64,000 nucleotides of DNA from AP-15 sp963795485 (GCA_963795485.1 CAWCIL010000034.1:62001-126000), one strand, 5' to 3'; counted from the stretch's first letter, positions 16,037 to 25,808 are shown. Numbers and translations: made by a program. The notes: generated from the sequence alone by a model not told the origin.

Positions 16037-17487
16037 TCAGAGCGAGAACCTGTACGGCAGCTCGAGCAGGACTTTGGCCACCGGCGCATTTTGGCCGGCG
16101 CCGATGCCGACGCTGAGGTTCAATCGCGTCGATTGCGTGATCTGATAGCCGAGGCCGAAGTTGAAGGTGCCGAACGAATAAGGCGACCCCGCGATCGCCT
16201 GATGATTTTCAAATGCGGTGAACACGTGCTCCTGCTGATAGCTGAAGGTCAGCGCCGCGCGGTCATTGAGGGCGAAGCCGATGCCGAACGTCACCGCCGG
16301 GTTTTCGCCCGGCTGTAGAAACGCGGAAACGGGCGGGCCGCCCTGCGCGCTTTGGATACCGACGGTCCGCCCGAGATTGTGGACGTCCTGGATGTTGGCG
16401 AACAAGACGCCGGGTGCGGTGGGCATCAGCACCGTCAGGCTCGGCTCGAACGCGTAAAAGCCGGTTCCGGTTGCCTCCTTCAGCGGCTGGCCTTCCAGGA
16501 ACTCGCCGTTCACATCGTTGACGGTGATGATCGGGACCTGAAACGGGCTGATCCCGGTAGCGGTCTTGAACAGCATGTTGCCGACAAAAATCGGCCAGCC
16601 GTTCTCACCGGAATTGAACTGATAGCTGCTGCCGAACTGGATGTCGCCAATGCCCATGCCGGTGGCGTTGACGTTCAGCAGCTGGGCGCTGGTCCCTTCC
16701 GGGATCAGGCTGATCGTATTGCCGGTGCTGTAGATATAAGGGACCTTGACGTTGATCTCCCACTTGTCGGTGATCCCGTAACGGCCGGTCACCGCCGCGG
16801 TGGTGATGTTCTGCTCGACGCGATTGGCAAAGATGTTGCCGAACGTGATGCCGGGAATGATCTGGAAGCCGTTGACCCCGAGCTCGTTCTGCGACCAGTA
16901 GTCGTATTCGATCGACGGGTCGATGATGAACTGGCCTTTCGGGGTCAGGACGCCGCCCACATTCGACAGGGCGGGCGCGGTCTCGACGACTTGCTTGGCT
17001 TGCTGCTGCGCCGCCGAAGGACCGGCGATCGGCGCCGATTCGCCGCCGGAGGGCGATGCCGGTGCGGCGGCCCCGCCCTGGGGTGCCGCCGGGGTCGAGG
17101 TCGCGGGAGTGGACGCGCGTCGGTGCGGGCGTTTGCGCGACCTCGAGACCGGAAGAGGGCGCCGTGGGAACCGAGGATGCGACGCCGGGCGGGGCGGGGC
17201 TGACGGTCCCGAGCCCGGTCGCCCGGATATCGCGCAGCTGTCGGTCGAGGAGCTGGTTTTTGCGATCGAGCAGCTGGCTCTTGCGGTCGAGTTCGAGCAC
17301 CTGCCGGTGAAGCTTGTCCTCCTGCTTTTTGAGGGCGGCGATCTCCTTTTGCACGGTCGCCCGCAACTGATTGAGATCATCCGTCGCGGAATCCGCGAGA
17401 CGCGCCGCCCGGCAGCCCGATCAGGGCCGCGCCGCCGAGGAGCAGCGCCGGCACCGTCTTTTGCGGGCATCCCGCCACCCCGGTCAT
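16037..17487 (-). CDS. coiled-coil plus outer-membrane beta-barrel protein, FapF-like (two frameshifts)
   Basis: Read across two apparent single-base slips, this gives about 480 residues: a signal peptide (M-T-G-V-A-G-C...L-L-L-G-G-A-A-L-I-G), a coiled coil (E-I-A-A-L-K-K-Q-E-D-K-L...L-L-D-R-K-N-Q-L-L-D-R-Q-L), a Pro/Ala-rich linker, and a C-terminal barrel of about 290 residues with alternating hydrophobic strands. The slips are near 17395-17412 (between signal peptide and coiled coil) and near 17095-17115 (in the linker). Coiled coil followed by a barrel is the architecture of FapF, the secretion pore for Fap amyloid, and this neighbourhood also has a C39 peptidase. It is transcribed toward the rest of the cluster. 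An alternative is a generic meta-pathway phenol transporter-like porin. Confidence 0.75.
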
Positions 17488-17977
17488 GCGCCGCCGATGG
17501 CGTGCCGGCGGGCCGCCGGCGATCGGGCGGGATCTGCATTCGGCGGCGGTCACAGCCCCGTCAGCCGGGGCGGCCGAGCGAAGCCGCCGCCGAGACTCGA
17601 TCGAAAACAGGCGCCACATGTTACTCGGGTCCGATAGCGGGCAGGCTCCAGGGCTTACGTCGATCGGCTTACGCCGACGCGGTCACAATAGCGCATTTGC
17701 GCTGGGTCGGCGAGGGTAATTCCACCGTGACGCACCCGCGGCGGGTCGCGACGGAGTCGCGCAACCCGCGCCTATGAGCGGGGCCGAAAGTAATGGTAAA
17801 TATCGCTCCGGACGGCCCAGCGCCCAGCCCTGCCGCCCAAATGTCAAATTTCTGGCCCGTGCGTCTCGCCGGCGATCGCCGAGCATGCGCGAGGCGGCAC
17901 CGGCCGGATCAGGCGCCGTCGCCGTCTCCTCGATCCGGCCGCGACGGCGAAAACGGGGCGCGATCCTCGCAGCCTGG
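17488..17977. other. 490-base stretch without a recognised gene
   Basis: This region separates the start of the barrel-protein gene from the end of the first luciferase-like gene. All open frames are short GC-rich shadows. A sigma-54-like box on the minus strand (17602-17616) has the correct GG but not the GC of the -12 element, so the promoter of the barrel gene remains unidentified. Confidence 0.5.
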
Positions 17978-19034
17978 TCAGTGCAGACGCGGCTGCACCT
18001 CTTCGCACAATAGCTGTAACGAGCGCATGACCCGCTCATGCGGAACGAGGCCGCCGTAATTCAATTCGGCGAGGATGCCGGCGAGGCCCAGTTGCTGCTG
18101 TAGGGTCATAAGACGGTCGGCGACCGCCTCCGGCGTGCCGATGATGGCCCGGCCTTGCAGCACCTCGTCATAGGTCAGCGTCTGCAGCCGCTGGGCCCCC
18201 TCGATGCGCCGCGCGCTGTCGAAAACCCCGGCGCTGTGGGCCGACTTCTTGGAGGCGCGCGCCCAGCCAACGGTAGGTACTCATCAGGCTCTCTTCGGGG
18301 TCGCGGCGCGCCTGTTCCATCGTGTCGCCGACATAGACCGGGGCGCGCAGGTAGATCTCGCCGTTGCCCTCACGCCCGGCCGCCCGCCAGGCGGTCCGAT
18401 AAATCTCGAGATTGGGCAGGACCTCGTCGATCGTGCCGCGGCGCGCGCCGACAAAGATCGCATGACCCTCCCGGCCCGCCGCGATGAAGGTGTCCTCCCG
18501 GTTCGCGGCGATCCGGATCGGCGGGTGCGGTCGGTGGAATGGTTTCGGCACGATGCTGACGTTTTCGTAATTGTAGTACTTGCCGGCAAAGGAGAATTTT
18601 TCCTCCGTCCAGGCACGTTTGACGACTTCGAGCACTTCGGCAAAGCGATCGGGGCTCTCTCCATAGGGAATGCCGTAAGCCTCGTAGGCGCGCGGAAAGC
18701 CGCTGCGGCCAACGCCAAAGAGCAGCCGCCCGTGGCTGATGTGATCGACGGTGGCGGTGTCTTCCGCCAGGCGCAGGGGCTGGCACAATGGCAAGACCTG
18801 AACGCCGAGGCCGATCTTGATGTTGCTGGTGCGGGCGGCGATGGCGCTGGCGATGGTCAACGGCACCGAGCAGACCGAGCGCTCGGGCGCCATGTGGATT
18901 TCCGGTAGCCAGATCGCGTCGAGCCCCCAGCGCTCGGCGGCGTCGACCTGCTCGAACGCGGTGGTGAACGCCTCGGCCTCGCTCTGACCCGGGCGCCGCT
19001 GAAACTCGTGGAACACGCCGAATTCGAATGCCAT
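17978..19034 (-). CDS. LLM-class flavin-dependent oxidoreductase (one frameshift)
   Basis: Luciferase-like monooxygenase fold, about 350 residues when joined. N-terminal F-G-V-F-H-E-F, then W-G-L-D-A-I-W-L-P-E-I-H, G-V-Q-V-L-P-L-C-Q-P-L-R-L-A-E-D and G-R-L-L-F-G-V-G-R-S-G-F-P-R, typical of F420/FMN-dependent family members. The frame slips near 18245-18260 (ctccaagaagtcgg); the last 60 residues, A-I-I-G-T-P-E-A-V-A-D-R-L onward, follow in the other frame. ATG at 19034 has AGGAG. It closely resembles the gene at 20166-21195, and lies in a three-gene same-strand run. Substrate unknown. Confidence 0.85.
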
Positions 19035-19057
19035 CGATGCTACTCCTATCCAATCCG

Positions 19058-20092
19058 TCACTTGCCCGCGAGGGCAAACGCCGGTTCGTCGGCAAAAGCC
19101 GGCATGATTTCGCGGGCGAAGCGACGAATGTTTTCGCGCGAGCCGCCGAAATTGATGATTACATACTCGACGCCGCCAGCGCGCAGCTTTTCGAGCTTGC
19201 GCATGATTTCGTCGGGCGTGCCGAAGAGCGCGCTCTCGGCGCTTTCATGCCGCGCCCGTTGTTCATCATCCAGGATGTAGCGGTTGCGGGTCTCGTTGCC
19301 GGGTCGGCGGGCCAACGCATTGACGCGCATATGGCCCTGGTAGCGGCGCTCGATCGCGGCTTCCTTGTCGGCGGCGTCTTTGGCGAAATGCACGGCGCGA
19401 GCGACCGCGACCTCCATCGGGTTGAAACGGCGGCTGCGGGCCTCGACCTCTCGCTTGAACTGCGCGACCTGTTCCAGGCTTTCTTCGGCGAGCGCGTGCT
19501 GCCCCAGCAGCATGTTGTAGCCACGTTCCGCGACCTGGCGCACCGAATTGGCGCTGCCGGCGCCCATCCAAAAGGGCGGGTGCGGCCGTTGCGCCGTCGG
19601 CGGCTCGACGACGATGTTGTCGAACTGCCAATATTTGCCATGATGCGAGAACGGCGTTTCCGAGACAAAGGCTTTGGTGACCACGTCGAGCACTTCCTCG
19701 AAGCGCTCGTCGGCTTCTTCCATCGGCACGCAGAAACCGGCGAACTCGTTCCAGCGATAGCCTTTGCCGATCCCGAAATCGAGCCGTCCGCCGGACAACA
19801 GATCGAGGGTCGCGGCCTGCTCGGCCAGCAGAACCGGATTATGCCACGGCAAAACCAGCACCGCCGTGCCGAGGCGCAGATGGCGGGTGCGGGCACCGAG
19901 CCAGGTCAACAGATTGAGGCTCGCCGAGACCTGGCCAAAGCCGGTAAAATGGTGCTCGACCAAGAACGTGCTGTAATAGCCTAGCGCCTCGGCCTCGACA
20001 TTGTTGTCGATGAAGTCGCGAAAGCCCTGGCTGCTGTCGCTATCGGGGCCGGCGCGGCGCGCCTGCGCGCTGCCGAACAATCCGAATTTCAT
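19058..20092 (-). CDS. LLM-class flavin-dependent oxidoreductase
   Basis: Intact 344-residue luciferase-like oxidoreductase. The N-terminus M-K-F-G-L-F-G-S and E-A-L-G-Y-Y-S-T-F-L-V-E-H-H-F-T-G-F-G are followed by L-R-L-G-T-A-V-L-V-L-P-W-H-N-P and L-L-S-G-G-R-L-D-F-G-I-G-K-G-Y. It ends with G-G-V-E-Y-V-I-I-N-F-G-G. It is a different subtype from its two neighbours but a close paralogue of the gene at 26787. Gaps of 23 and 73 bases to the flanking genes suggest one transcript. Such tandem sets often act in the breakdown of sulfonates, amines or heterocycles; nothing here fixes the substrate. Confidence 0.9.
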   Translation of the reverse strand: MKFGLFGSAQARRAGPDSDSSQGFRDFIDNNVEAEALGYYSTFLVEHHFTGFGQVSASLNLLTWLGARTRHLRLGTAVLVLPWHNPVLLAEQAATLDLLSGGRLDFGIGKGYRWNEFAGFCVPMEEADERFEEVLDVVTKAFVSETPFSHHGKYWQFDNIVVEPPTAQRPHPPFWMGAGSANSVRQVAERGYNMLLGQHALAEESLEQVAQFKREVEARSRRFNPMEVAVARAVHFAKDAADKEAAIERRYQGHMRVNALARRPGNETRNRYILDDEQRARHESAESALFGTPDEIMRKLEKLRAGGVEYVIINFGGSRENIRRFAREIMPAFADEPAFALAGK

Positions 20093-20119
20093 GGTTTGTC
20101 TCCTGAGAGCTGCCTCCCA

Positions 20120-20154
20120 CGCCCCTTGCGGGGAGAGGGTCGGGGTGAGGGGCG
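20120..20154. repeat. extragenic palindromic repeat
   Basis: ACGCCCC (20120-20126) pairs with GGGGCGT (20148-20154) around a GGGGAGAGGGTCGGGGTGAG core. A related core (GAGAGGGCCGGGGTGAGAG) occurs at 22622-22640. These are dispersed intergenic elements common in high-GC proteobacteria. Confidence 0.5.
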
Positions 20155-20165
20155 TCGCCGCCGAG

Positions 20166-21195
20166 CTAATGCAGCCGCGGCATGACCTGTTCGCACAAGA
20201 GCTGCAATGACCGGGTCATCGGCTCGGGCGGGATCAGCGCGCCGAAATTCAGTTCGGCGAGGATGCCGTCGAGCCCCAGCGTCTCGTGCAGTTCCAAGAG
20301 GCGGTCGGCGACCCGCTCGGGGCTGCCGATGATCACCTTGTCGCGCTGCACCTCCTCGTAGGAGATCGTGCGGACCGTTTCGGCCTCGGCCGCGCGGCGG
20401 CGGTTCGGGCGAGTTTTCGAGCCGCGTGCTCAAGGTTCGATAGCCGCGCATGATGCTTTCCTCGGCCTGGTCGAACGCCTCCCGGTCGGTGTCGGCGATG
20501 TGCAGGGTCAGCCGCAGGTAGACTTCGCCCTCGCCCGGATGGCCGGCCGCCTTGTAGGCCTGGCGGTAGGCGGCGAGGTCCGGCGCGAGGCCCGACAGCG
20601 AGCCGCTGCGCACCGCGACAAAGATCGGATAGCCGGCCTCGCCCAACGACGGGAAAGTCTCCTCGCTGGCGGCGGCGACGCGGATCGGCGGGCCTGGCTT
20701 CTGGTAGGGCTGCGGCACCGCGCTGGCATCGTCGAAACGCCAGTACTTGCCCTCGTAGGAGAACCGCTCCTGGGTCCAAGCCCGCTGGACGATTTCGAGG
20801 GTTTCGAGAAACCGCTCGCGGCTTTCCGAATAGGGCACGCCATAGGCCATGTAGCTGCGCGGGTTGCCGCTGCGCCCGACCCCGAAGATCAGCCTTCCGT
20901 TGCTGATCTGGTCGACCGTCGCAGTCTCCTCGGCCAAGCGCAGCGGGTGGCACAGCGGCAGGACCTGGACGCCGGTGCCGATCTTGATGCGCCTGGTGCG
21001 CGCCGCGATGGCGCTGGCCACGGTCATCGGCGCGCTCATGACCGAGCGGCGCGCCTGCTGATGGATTTCGGCGAGCCAGATCGCGTCGAGCCCCCAGCGG
21101 TCGGCGGCCTCGATCTGATCCAGCGCCTCCGCGAACGCCGCTGCCTGGGTCTGGTCCGGCCGGCAGTGGAACTCATGGTAGACGCCGACTTCCAT
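20166..21195 (-). CDS. LLM-class flavin-dependent oxidoreductase (one frameshift)
   Basis: Paralogue of the gene at 17978-19034, sharing W-G-L-D-A-I-W-L-A-E-I-H, G-V-Q-V-L-P-L-C-H-P-L-R-L-A-E-E and G-R-L-I-F-G-V-G-R-S-G. ATG at 21195 follows GGAG. The frame is lost near 20390-20410 in a CCGCCGCCGCGCGG run; the proper C-terminus (V-I-I-G-S-P-E-R-V-A-D-R-L-L-E-L to P-R-L-H) is in the other frame and stops at 20166. The first gene of the three-gene run. Confidence 0.85.
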
Positions 21196-21657
21196 ACCGT
21201 TATCTCCTTCGTTCCGCCGGCGAAGCCTAAATTCGATCCGGCTATCGAGCAAATACCGATTTCCGATATTGCTCATGCCGCTGCGGCATGGTCAATTTCG
21301 ATCGGGGTGGCCTCTTCGAGCGTCCCTTCCTCTCCCCGCAGACCAACAATTACCCGGCTCGTAGTTACCATCTCTATTACGGGAAACGATCCAATGATGT
21401 GTCTTTCCATATCTGACAGGAAATTGCGGAAGTCGTAAAGTCGGTTTTATCTCCCATACACGAGAGATTGCTTTCTAAATGAGGGCTTGGCACGCGTAGG
21501 CATCAACGGCAGCTCTCATCGGATTTTCTGGTGCCGCCGACGCGACATGCGAAAGGTCATCAATTATATCAGCAAGACCTTGGGCAAGACCTTGGGCAAG
21601 ATAAATGAAACCATTTGCCTCCACGATTGACCACGCCCGCTAAATAGAGGAACGACA
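21196..21657. other. 462-base intergenic region with small repeats
   Basis: This gap between divergently read genes holds a perfect inverted repeat CATGCCG-ctg-CGGCATG at 21274-21290, which could serve as an operator for the luciferase-like run, and a 12-bp tandem repeat (GGGCAAGACCTT, about two and a half copies) at about 21571-21603. It is more AT-rich than its surroundings. No gene is evident. Confidence 0.5.
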
Positions 21658-21957
21658 ATGCGCATTTGGAAGATCACCCCGACCAACCCCGCAGACCGGA
21701 TATGGACGGGGAAATGGAGCATTGAGCCGGTCATCGTTCGCGCCGAGAGTGAGCGTGAGGCTCGGCATTTAGCTGTATTGAAAACGACCAAGTTTTTTCC
21801 TTCCGTGCTCGGAATGCGGCTTCCGGTCAACCCGTGGGGCGGGTATCCCAAAATTGGCGACCCTTCGCCGACGATGTGTGAGGACATTACCGCACAGACT
21901 AACGAGTATTCTGCTGACGGTGCCGCCGAAGTGTTGCGGCACGGTGAGAAGTGGTAA
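21658..21957 (+). CDS. hypothetical protein, 99 residues
   Basis: A short ORF behind GAGGA, starting M-R-I-W-K-I-T-P-T and rich in Trp and Pro; I-V-R-A-E-S-E-R-E-A-R-H-L-A resembles a short amphipathic helix. Codon use is less GC-biased than in neighbours. It lies 10 bases before the next ORF, suggesting a two-gene unit. No family recognised. Confidence 0.5.
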   Translation: MRIWKITPTNPADRIWTGKWSIEPVIVRAESEREARHLAVLKTTKFFPSVLGMRLPVNPWGGYPKIGDPSPTMCEDITAQTNEYSADGAAEVLRHGEKW

Positions 21958-21967
21958 GGCAAACATC

Positions 21968-22452
21968 ATGTGGCGACCAGAAGAGCATTCGGATGACCAC
22001 AATCTACGATGGGCATGGCTCCGGGCTTCTGAGTGGAAGCATTGGCCCCTTTTCATATCGCAACCTTTCATTCCAATATTGTTTACTTTTACACCTGGTG
22101 GTTGGTTGTTGGATCGCTGACCTTAGTTACTTTTACGTGGTGGATCGTAGTTGTACCAAGATTCACTCCGCCGACAGCCATTGATATATCGGCCCACTTC
22201 ACGTGGCTAAGATTTGTGATACCACCGCTAATGGCCTATCATATTTGGCAAGACGGCTATTCGTGGACGGCGGCTCTTGCGCTCTCTTGGCCGCTCGTTG
22301 GAAATTTGATCGTGTTGTGGCTTCTGATGTTACCGGAGGCTGCATTGGCATCCACCACAGGGGGCAAGGCTGCGCAAATCGGTTTGATACAGGAGCGGTT
22401 AATGAACCGCCTCGGCTACATACGCCGAGATGTGGGCGTTGCAAAGGATTGA
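21968..22452 (+). CDS. small membrane protein, ORFan (probable frameshift)
   Basis: Read across a slip near 22075-22090, this gives about 160 residues: a Trp-rich soluble start (N-L-R-W-A-W-L-R-A-S-E-W-K-H-W-P-L-F-I-S), then three hydrophobic segments (F-Y-T-W-W-L-V-V-G-S-L-T-L-V, F-V-I-P-P-L-M-A-Y-H-I-W and L-A-L-S-W-P-L-V-G-N-L-I-V-L-W-L-L). The ATG at 21968 has AAGG at good spacing, better than the ATG at 22033 that begins the second frame alone. Function unknown. Both genes of this pair look foreign in base composition. Confidence 0.45.
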
Positions 22453-22505
22453 AGAACGAGGCGAAGAACGAGAGGCGGAAGAACGAGGCGGAAGAACGAG
22501 GCGGA
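22450..22505. repeat. short GAAGAACGAGGC tandem repeat
   Basis: Four imperfect copies of GAAGAACGAGGCG (period 12-15 bases) lie directly after the stop of the small membrane protein. The varying period argues against a coding role. It may be a by-product of slippage. Confidence 0.6.
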
Positions 22506-22702
22506 GTGCGCTTGTGGTTGGCGCGACGACGTGGCTATTTTACTTCATTTTTGTGCAGAACCACAGGCTGCACAAAATGGGATCGATTTTATGGGTTTAA
22601 GGGCAAAGCCCCCGTAGGCGGCGAGAGGGCCGGGGTGAGAGGCAGCGTCGCCGCAATTCCGATTGACCTTCGTCCCCGCGGGTGGGCGAAATCGCGCTCG
22701 TC

Positions 22703-23665
22703 ATGGAATTGCGCAGCCTGCACTACTTTGTCCGCATCGCCGAGCTCGGCAGCATCACCCGCGCCTCGGCGCATCTGCAAATCGCCCAGCCGGCCTTGAC
22801 CCGGCACATCCAGCGGCTCGAGGACGAGCTCGATGCCGCCCTCTTTACCCGCGCCAACCGCGGGGTGCGGCTGACCGAGGCCGGCCACAAACTGCTCGAA
22901 AGCGCGCAGCGCATCCTGCGCGACGTCGAGCGCACCGGTGACGAGATCCGTGCCCACAAAGCGCATCCGAGCGGCAAGATCATCTTGGGCGTGACCCCGA
23001 CCTCGTGCCCGGTCGTAGTGCCGGAGCTTTTCGCGCGCATGCGCGACCACTATCCGATGATCGAGCTCAAAGTGGTCCACGCCGGCACCGTCCGGCTCGA
23101 GGAGTTCATCGTCAACGGCCGCGTGGATCTGGCATTGTTGGCGGAAATCGCGCGTAGCCGCCTCATTCTGTCGAGCCGGCTCGCCGAAGAGGAGATGGTG
23201 CTGGTCACCCGGCCGGGGGCTCGGCCGCGCGGGGTCGTCTCGGCCGAGGAACTGAACCGCACGCCGCTGATCCTCGGCGACGGGCTGCGCGCGGCTCTCG
23301 ACGTGCTGCTCGCCGGCCGCGGGATCGCTTTGCAGGTCGACACCGAATTGAACGATCACGAGACGATCCGGCTGATGGTGCAGCAGGGGGTCGGCGCGTC
23401 GATCCTGCCGCACTCCTCGGTCTACCGCGAATGCGCCCGCGGCCTGGCGCAAGCGCATCGGATCACCGCCAGCGGCATTTTTCGGACCCTGGCGCTCGGC
23501 GCAGCGGCGAGCCGCGGCCCGTCGGCGGCGCGGCAGGCTGTGGCCGAGATCGTCACCCAGGTCCTCGCCGACATCGAGGCCGAAGGCAAGCTGCGCCCGC
23601 GGCTCGACGAGCCGATAGTGAACCTGGCCGACCGCTCGCGCCGGCCGGCCGGCGTCGAAGCCTGA
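22703..23665 (+). CDS. LysR family transcriptional regulator
   Basis: A 320-residue LysR-type regulator. The winged helix covers about residues 1-60 (L-H-Y-F-V-R-I-A-E-L-G-S-I-T-R-A-S-A-H-L then Q-P-A-L-T-R-H-I-Q-R-L-E), followed by a linker helix and a periplasmic-binding-like effector domain. The start is set at ATG 22703; a GTG at 22682 would add seven residues. It precedes an amidohydrolase gene on the same strand by 29 bases, so it may regulate its own operon, or the divergent luciferase-like run. Confidence 0.92.
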   Translation: MELRSLHYFVRIAELGSITRASAHLQIAQPALTRHIQRLEDELDAALFTRANRGVRLTEAGHKLLESAQRILRDVERTGDEIRAHKAHPSGKIILGVTPTSCPVVVPELFARMRDHYPMIELKVVHAGTVRLEEFIVNGRVDLALLAEIARSRLILSSRLAEEEMVLVTRPGARPRGVVSAEELNRTPLILGDGLRAALDVLLAGRGIALQVDTELNDHETIRLMVQQGVGASILPHSSVYRECARGLAQAHRITASGIFRTLALGAAASRGPSAARQAVAEIVTQVLADIEAEGKLRPRLDEPIVNLADRSRRPAGVEA

Positions 23666-23694
23666 AAAATCTGAACCGAAGAGGAGAAACGCTG

Positions 23695-24522
23695 ATGCAG
23701 ATCGTCGATTCGCAGATCCATCTCTGGGAAAACGCGCGGATGTCGCCGCAGCACCGGCAGATCCCGACCTACAACGTCGATGACGCGCTGAAGGAGATGG
23801 CCGAGGCCGGGGTCGATGCCGCGGTGATCCATCCGCCCAGCACCTTGGGCGAAGGGCCGAACGTGCAGGCGGTCGAGGCGGTCAAAGCCCACCCCGACAA
23901 ATTCTGCATCCTCGGCAATTTCGATTTGCAGGCCCCGAACCGCGACGAGATCGTCAGGAATTGGCGGCAGCGGCCGGGCATGCTCGGTTTCCGTTTCACG
24001 TTCAACCAGCCGCACCAGCAGAGCTGGTGGTCGGACGGCTCGCTCGACTGGTTCTGGGCGGCCTGCGAACGCGAGAAGCTGCCGGTCGGGCTGATGGCTG
24101 GCGGCCATCTGGCCGAGCTCGGCCGTATCGCCGAGCGCCATCCCGGCCTCAAATTGCACATCGACCACCATGGCCGCGGCGGCGGTGCCGGGTCCGGCAA
24201 CGACGACGCCGCTTTCGCCAATCTCGGCGACATGCTGGCGCTCGCCAAACATCCGAATGTCGCGGTCAAATTGTCCGGCGCGCCGAGCTATTCGAGCGAG
24301 CCCTACCCCTACCGCAACATCCACAAATACATCAGACAGATCGTCGAGGCGTTTGGTGCGCAGCGCTGCTTCTGGGGCACCGACATCACCCGCATGCCGT
24401 GCTCCTATCGCCAATGCGTGACGATGTTCACCGAGGAATTGCCGTGGCTGCAGGGGCGCGACAAGGAACTCGTGATGGGCGACGCGATCTGTGCCTGGCT
24501 CGGCTGGAAACGCCCGGCCTGA
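23695..24522 (+). CDS. amidohydrolase-2 family protein
   Basis: A 275-residue TIM-barrel metal-dependent hydrolase or decarboxylase of the amidohydrolase-2 type. The first strand reads I-V-D-S-Q-I-H-L-W, where the usual H-x-H is Q-I-H, so one histidine ligand is altered. L-H-I-D-H-H-G lies mid-barrel and F-W-G-T-D-I-T-R-M-P carries the conserved Asp. Relatives hydrolyse lactones or decarboxylate aromatic acids. ATG at 23695 follows GAGGAGAAACGC. Confidence 0.85.
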   Translation: MQIVDSQIHLWENARMSPQHRQIPTYNVDDALKEMAEAGVDAAVIHPPSTLGEGPNVQAVEAVKAHPDKFCILGNFDLQAPNRDEIVRNWRQRPGMLGFRFTFNQPHQQSWWSDGSLDWFWAACEREKLPVGLMAGGHLAELGRIAERHPGLKLHIDHHGRGGGAGSGNDDAAFANLGDMLALAKHPNVAVKLSGAPSYSSEPYPYRNIHKYIRQIVEAFGAQRCFWGTDITRMPCSYRQCVTMFTEELPWLQGRDKELVMGDAICAWLGWKRPA

Positions 24523-24531
24523 GCAGAGGCG

Positions 24532-24921
24532 TCAGCCGCCCTGGGGAACGGGGCCGTAGGGCTGGGTGATCAGTTCCAGCAGGTGGCCGTTCGGGTCGTC
24601 GAAATAGACGCCGCGGCCACCATAGAGGTGATTGATTTCACCCGGCCGCTCGCGGCGGAAGTTCGCGTAATGCGCGACGCCGCCGGCGCGGATGCGTGCA
24701 AGGGCGGCGTCGAATTCCGCGTCGCCGACCAGAAACGCATAATGCTGCGGCCGGAAATTGTCGGAATCGGAAAAATCGAGGGTGACCCCGTTGCCGGTCC
24801 TGACCGGGACGAAATGGGCCCATTCCGGCCCCGCCTCCAAATTCAAAATGTCGGCGAGAAACTTGGCGGAAGCCCATTTGTCCTTCGCCGGGATGATTGT
24901 GTGGTTGAGCTCGACACTCAT
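24532..24921 (-). CDS. VOC family protein
   Basis: A 129-residue vicinal-oxygen-chelate (glyoxalase/bleomycin-resistance) fold: L-N-H-T-I-I-P at the start, H-Y-A-F-L-V midway and G-R-G-V-Y-F-D-D-P-N-G-H-L-L-E-L-I at the end. The metal ligands His7, His in P-Q-H-Y and Glu in L-L-E-L are present. It converges on the amidohydrolase gene with a 9-base gap. Substrate unknown. Confidence 0.85.
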   Translation of the reverse strand: MSVELNHTIIPAKDKWASAKFLADILNLEAGPEWAHFVPVRTGNGVTLDFSDSDNFRPQHYAFLVGDAEFDAALARIRAGGVAHYANFRRERPGEINHLYGGRGVYFDDPNGHLLELITQPYGPVPQGG

Positions 24922-25193
24922 CTTGGCTCTCCTGCTCGAAGCGTCGCGCCTCTCGGACCGCGCCCACACGATTTGGCAATTCGCCACCCGCTCGGAAAGA
25001 GGAAGCGCGGAATAAAATGGAACAACTCTAAAACGGGACGGCTCGCACGCATCTGATGCCGATCCGACATGCCCGCGATCGAGAGGCGGCATTTTGAGCT
25101 TGCCGCCCCTCCGGCGTAGTCTCCAGGTCGTTGGAAGTGGCCGCACGACCGATTTCGTAATTTGCCGGCCTGATGGGGTCGAGGCGGAGGAGG

Positions 25194-25808
25194 TTAGAGG
25201 GCATTTTTCTCGTTCGTCTTCTTTCCTTTCTCGAAGTCCGACCTTAGAGCATTATTCTCGAATATGATTTTATAAAATGCGGTAGACAGGTCGGTTGCGC
25301 CGATACCCAATTGAACGCTCGTCATGCTAGTATTGTAGTTGGTATAGTGCCATGCATTACCGGATTGTATCGCGTAGACGAAATTTTTCGGGTCGCTGTA
25401 AAATTCGCCGCTAACCCCGCTCTCCTTCTCCCCTCCTCCATATTTTTCGGCCAATTCGGCTGCCAGCTCACGGCATCGTTTCTGGACTGCCGAGCCATAT
25501 GGATCGTTAGGAAAATCTTTGCTTACAGCGGCGACGCGCCAAAGTTTGTCGTCGAACCCAAACGAGAGCACGACCGTCTGTACGTCGGCGATCATCTTCG
25601 GAAGCTTTGTGGCGATATAGGTGATCCCGTAATCCTTATGATCGTTTTCCGTCAAGACGACACCGATCGCCCGAGCCTGCGCAGATGACATGCCCCACTG
25701 AAGCCCGAAAGGGGCTGCGCTGCTGTCATCTTTGGTCACCGCCCGCGACACGCTCGTCAGGGCCAGCAAGACCATGACGGCAAAGGTCGCGTATCGTAGA
25801 GAACGCAT
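25194..25808 (-). CDS. secreted protein of unknown function
   Basis: About 204 residues with a signal peptide (M-R-S-L-R-Y-A-T-F-A-V-M-V-L-L-A-L...V-S-R-A). The mature part begins F-G-L-Q-W-G-M-S-S-A-Q-A-R-A-I-G-V, a pattern seen in bacterial periplasmic proteins in which a short helix follows a G-x-x-x-G-M-S/T turn. No known domain recognised. ATG at 25808 is favoured over 25826 by signal-peptide shape. The gene upstream (25830) starts the same transcript. Confidence 0.6.
   Translation of the reverse strand: MRSLRYATFAVMVLLALTSVSRAVTKDDSSAAPFGLQWGMSSAQARAIGVVLTENDHKDYGITYIATKLPKMIADVQTVVLSFGFDDKLWRVAAVSKDFPNDPYGSAVQKRCRELAAELAEKYGGGEKESGVSGEFYSDPKNFVYAIQSGNAWHYTNYNTSMTSVQLGIGATDLSTAFYKIIFENNALRSDFEKGKKTNEKNAL

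Noticed and set aside
17602..17616. sigma-54-like box on the minus strand before the barrel gene
   Set aside because: TGGCGCC-N4-TTCG has the GG but not the GC of the -12 element in register; not enough for a call.
22033..22452. separate 139-residue membrane protein starting at ATG 22033
   Set aside because: The start lacks a good ribosome site, and an upstream frame from 21968 with a better site runs into it across a likely one-base slip.
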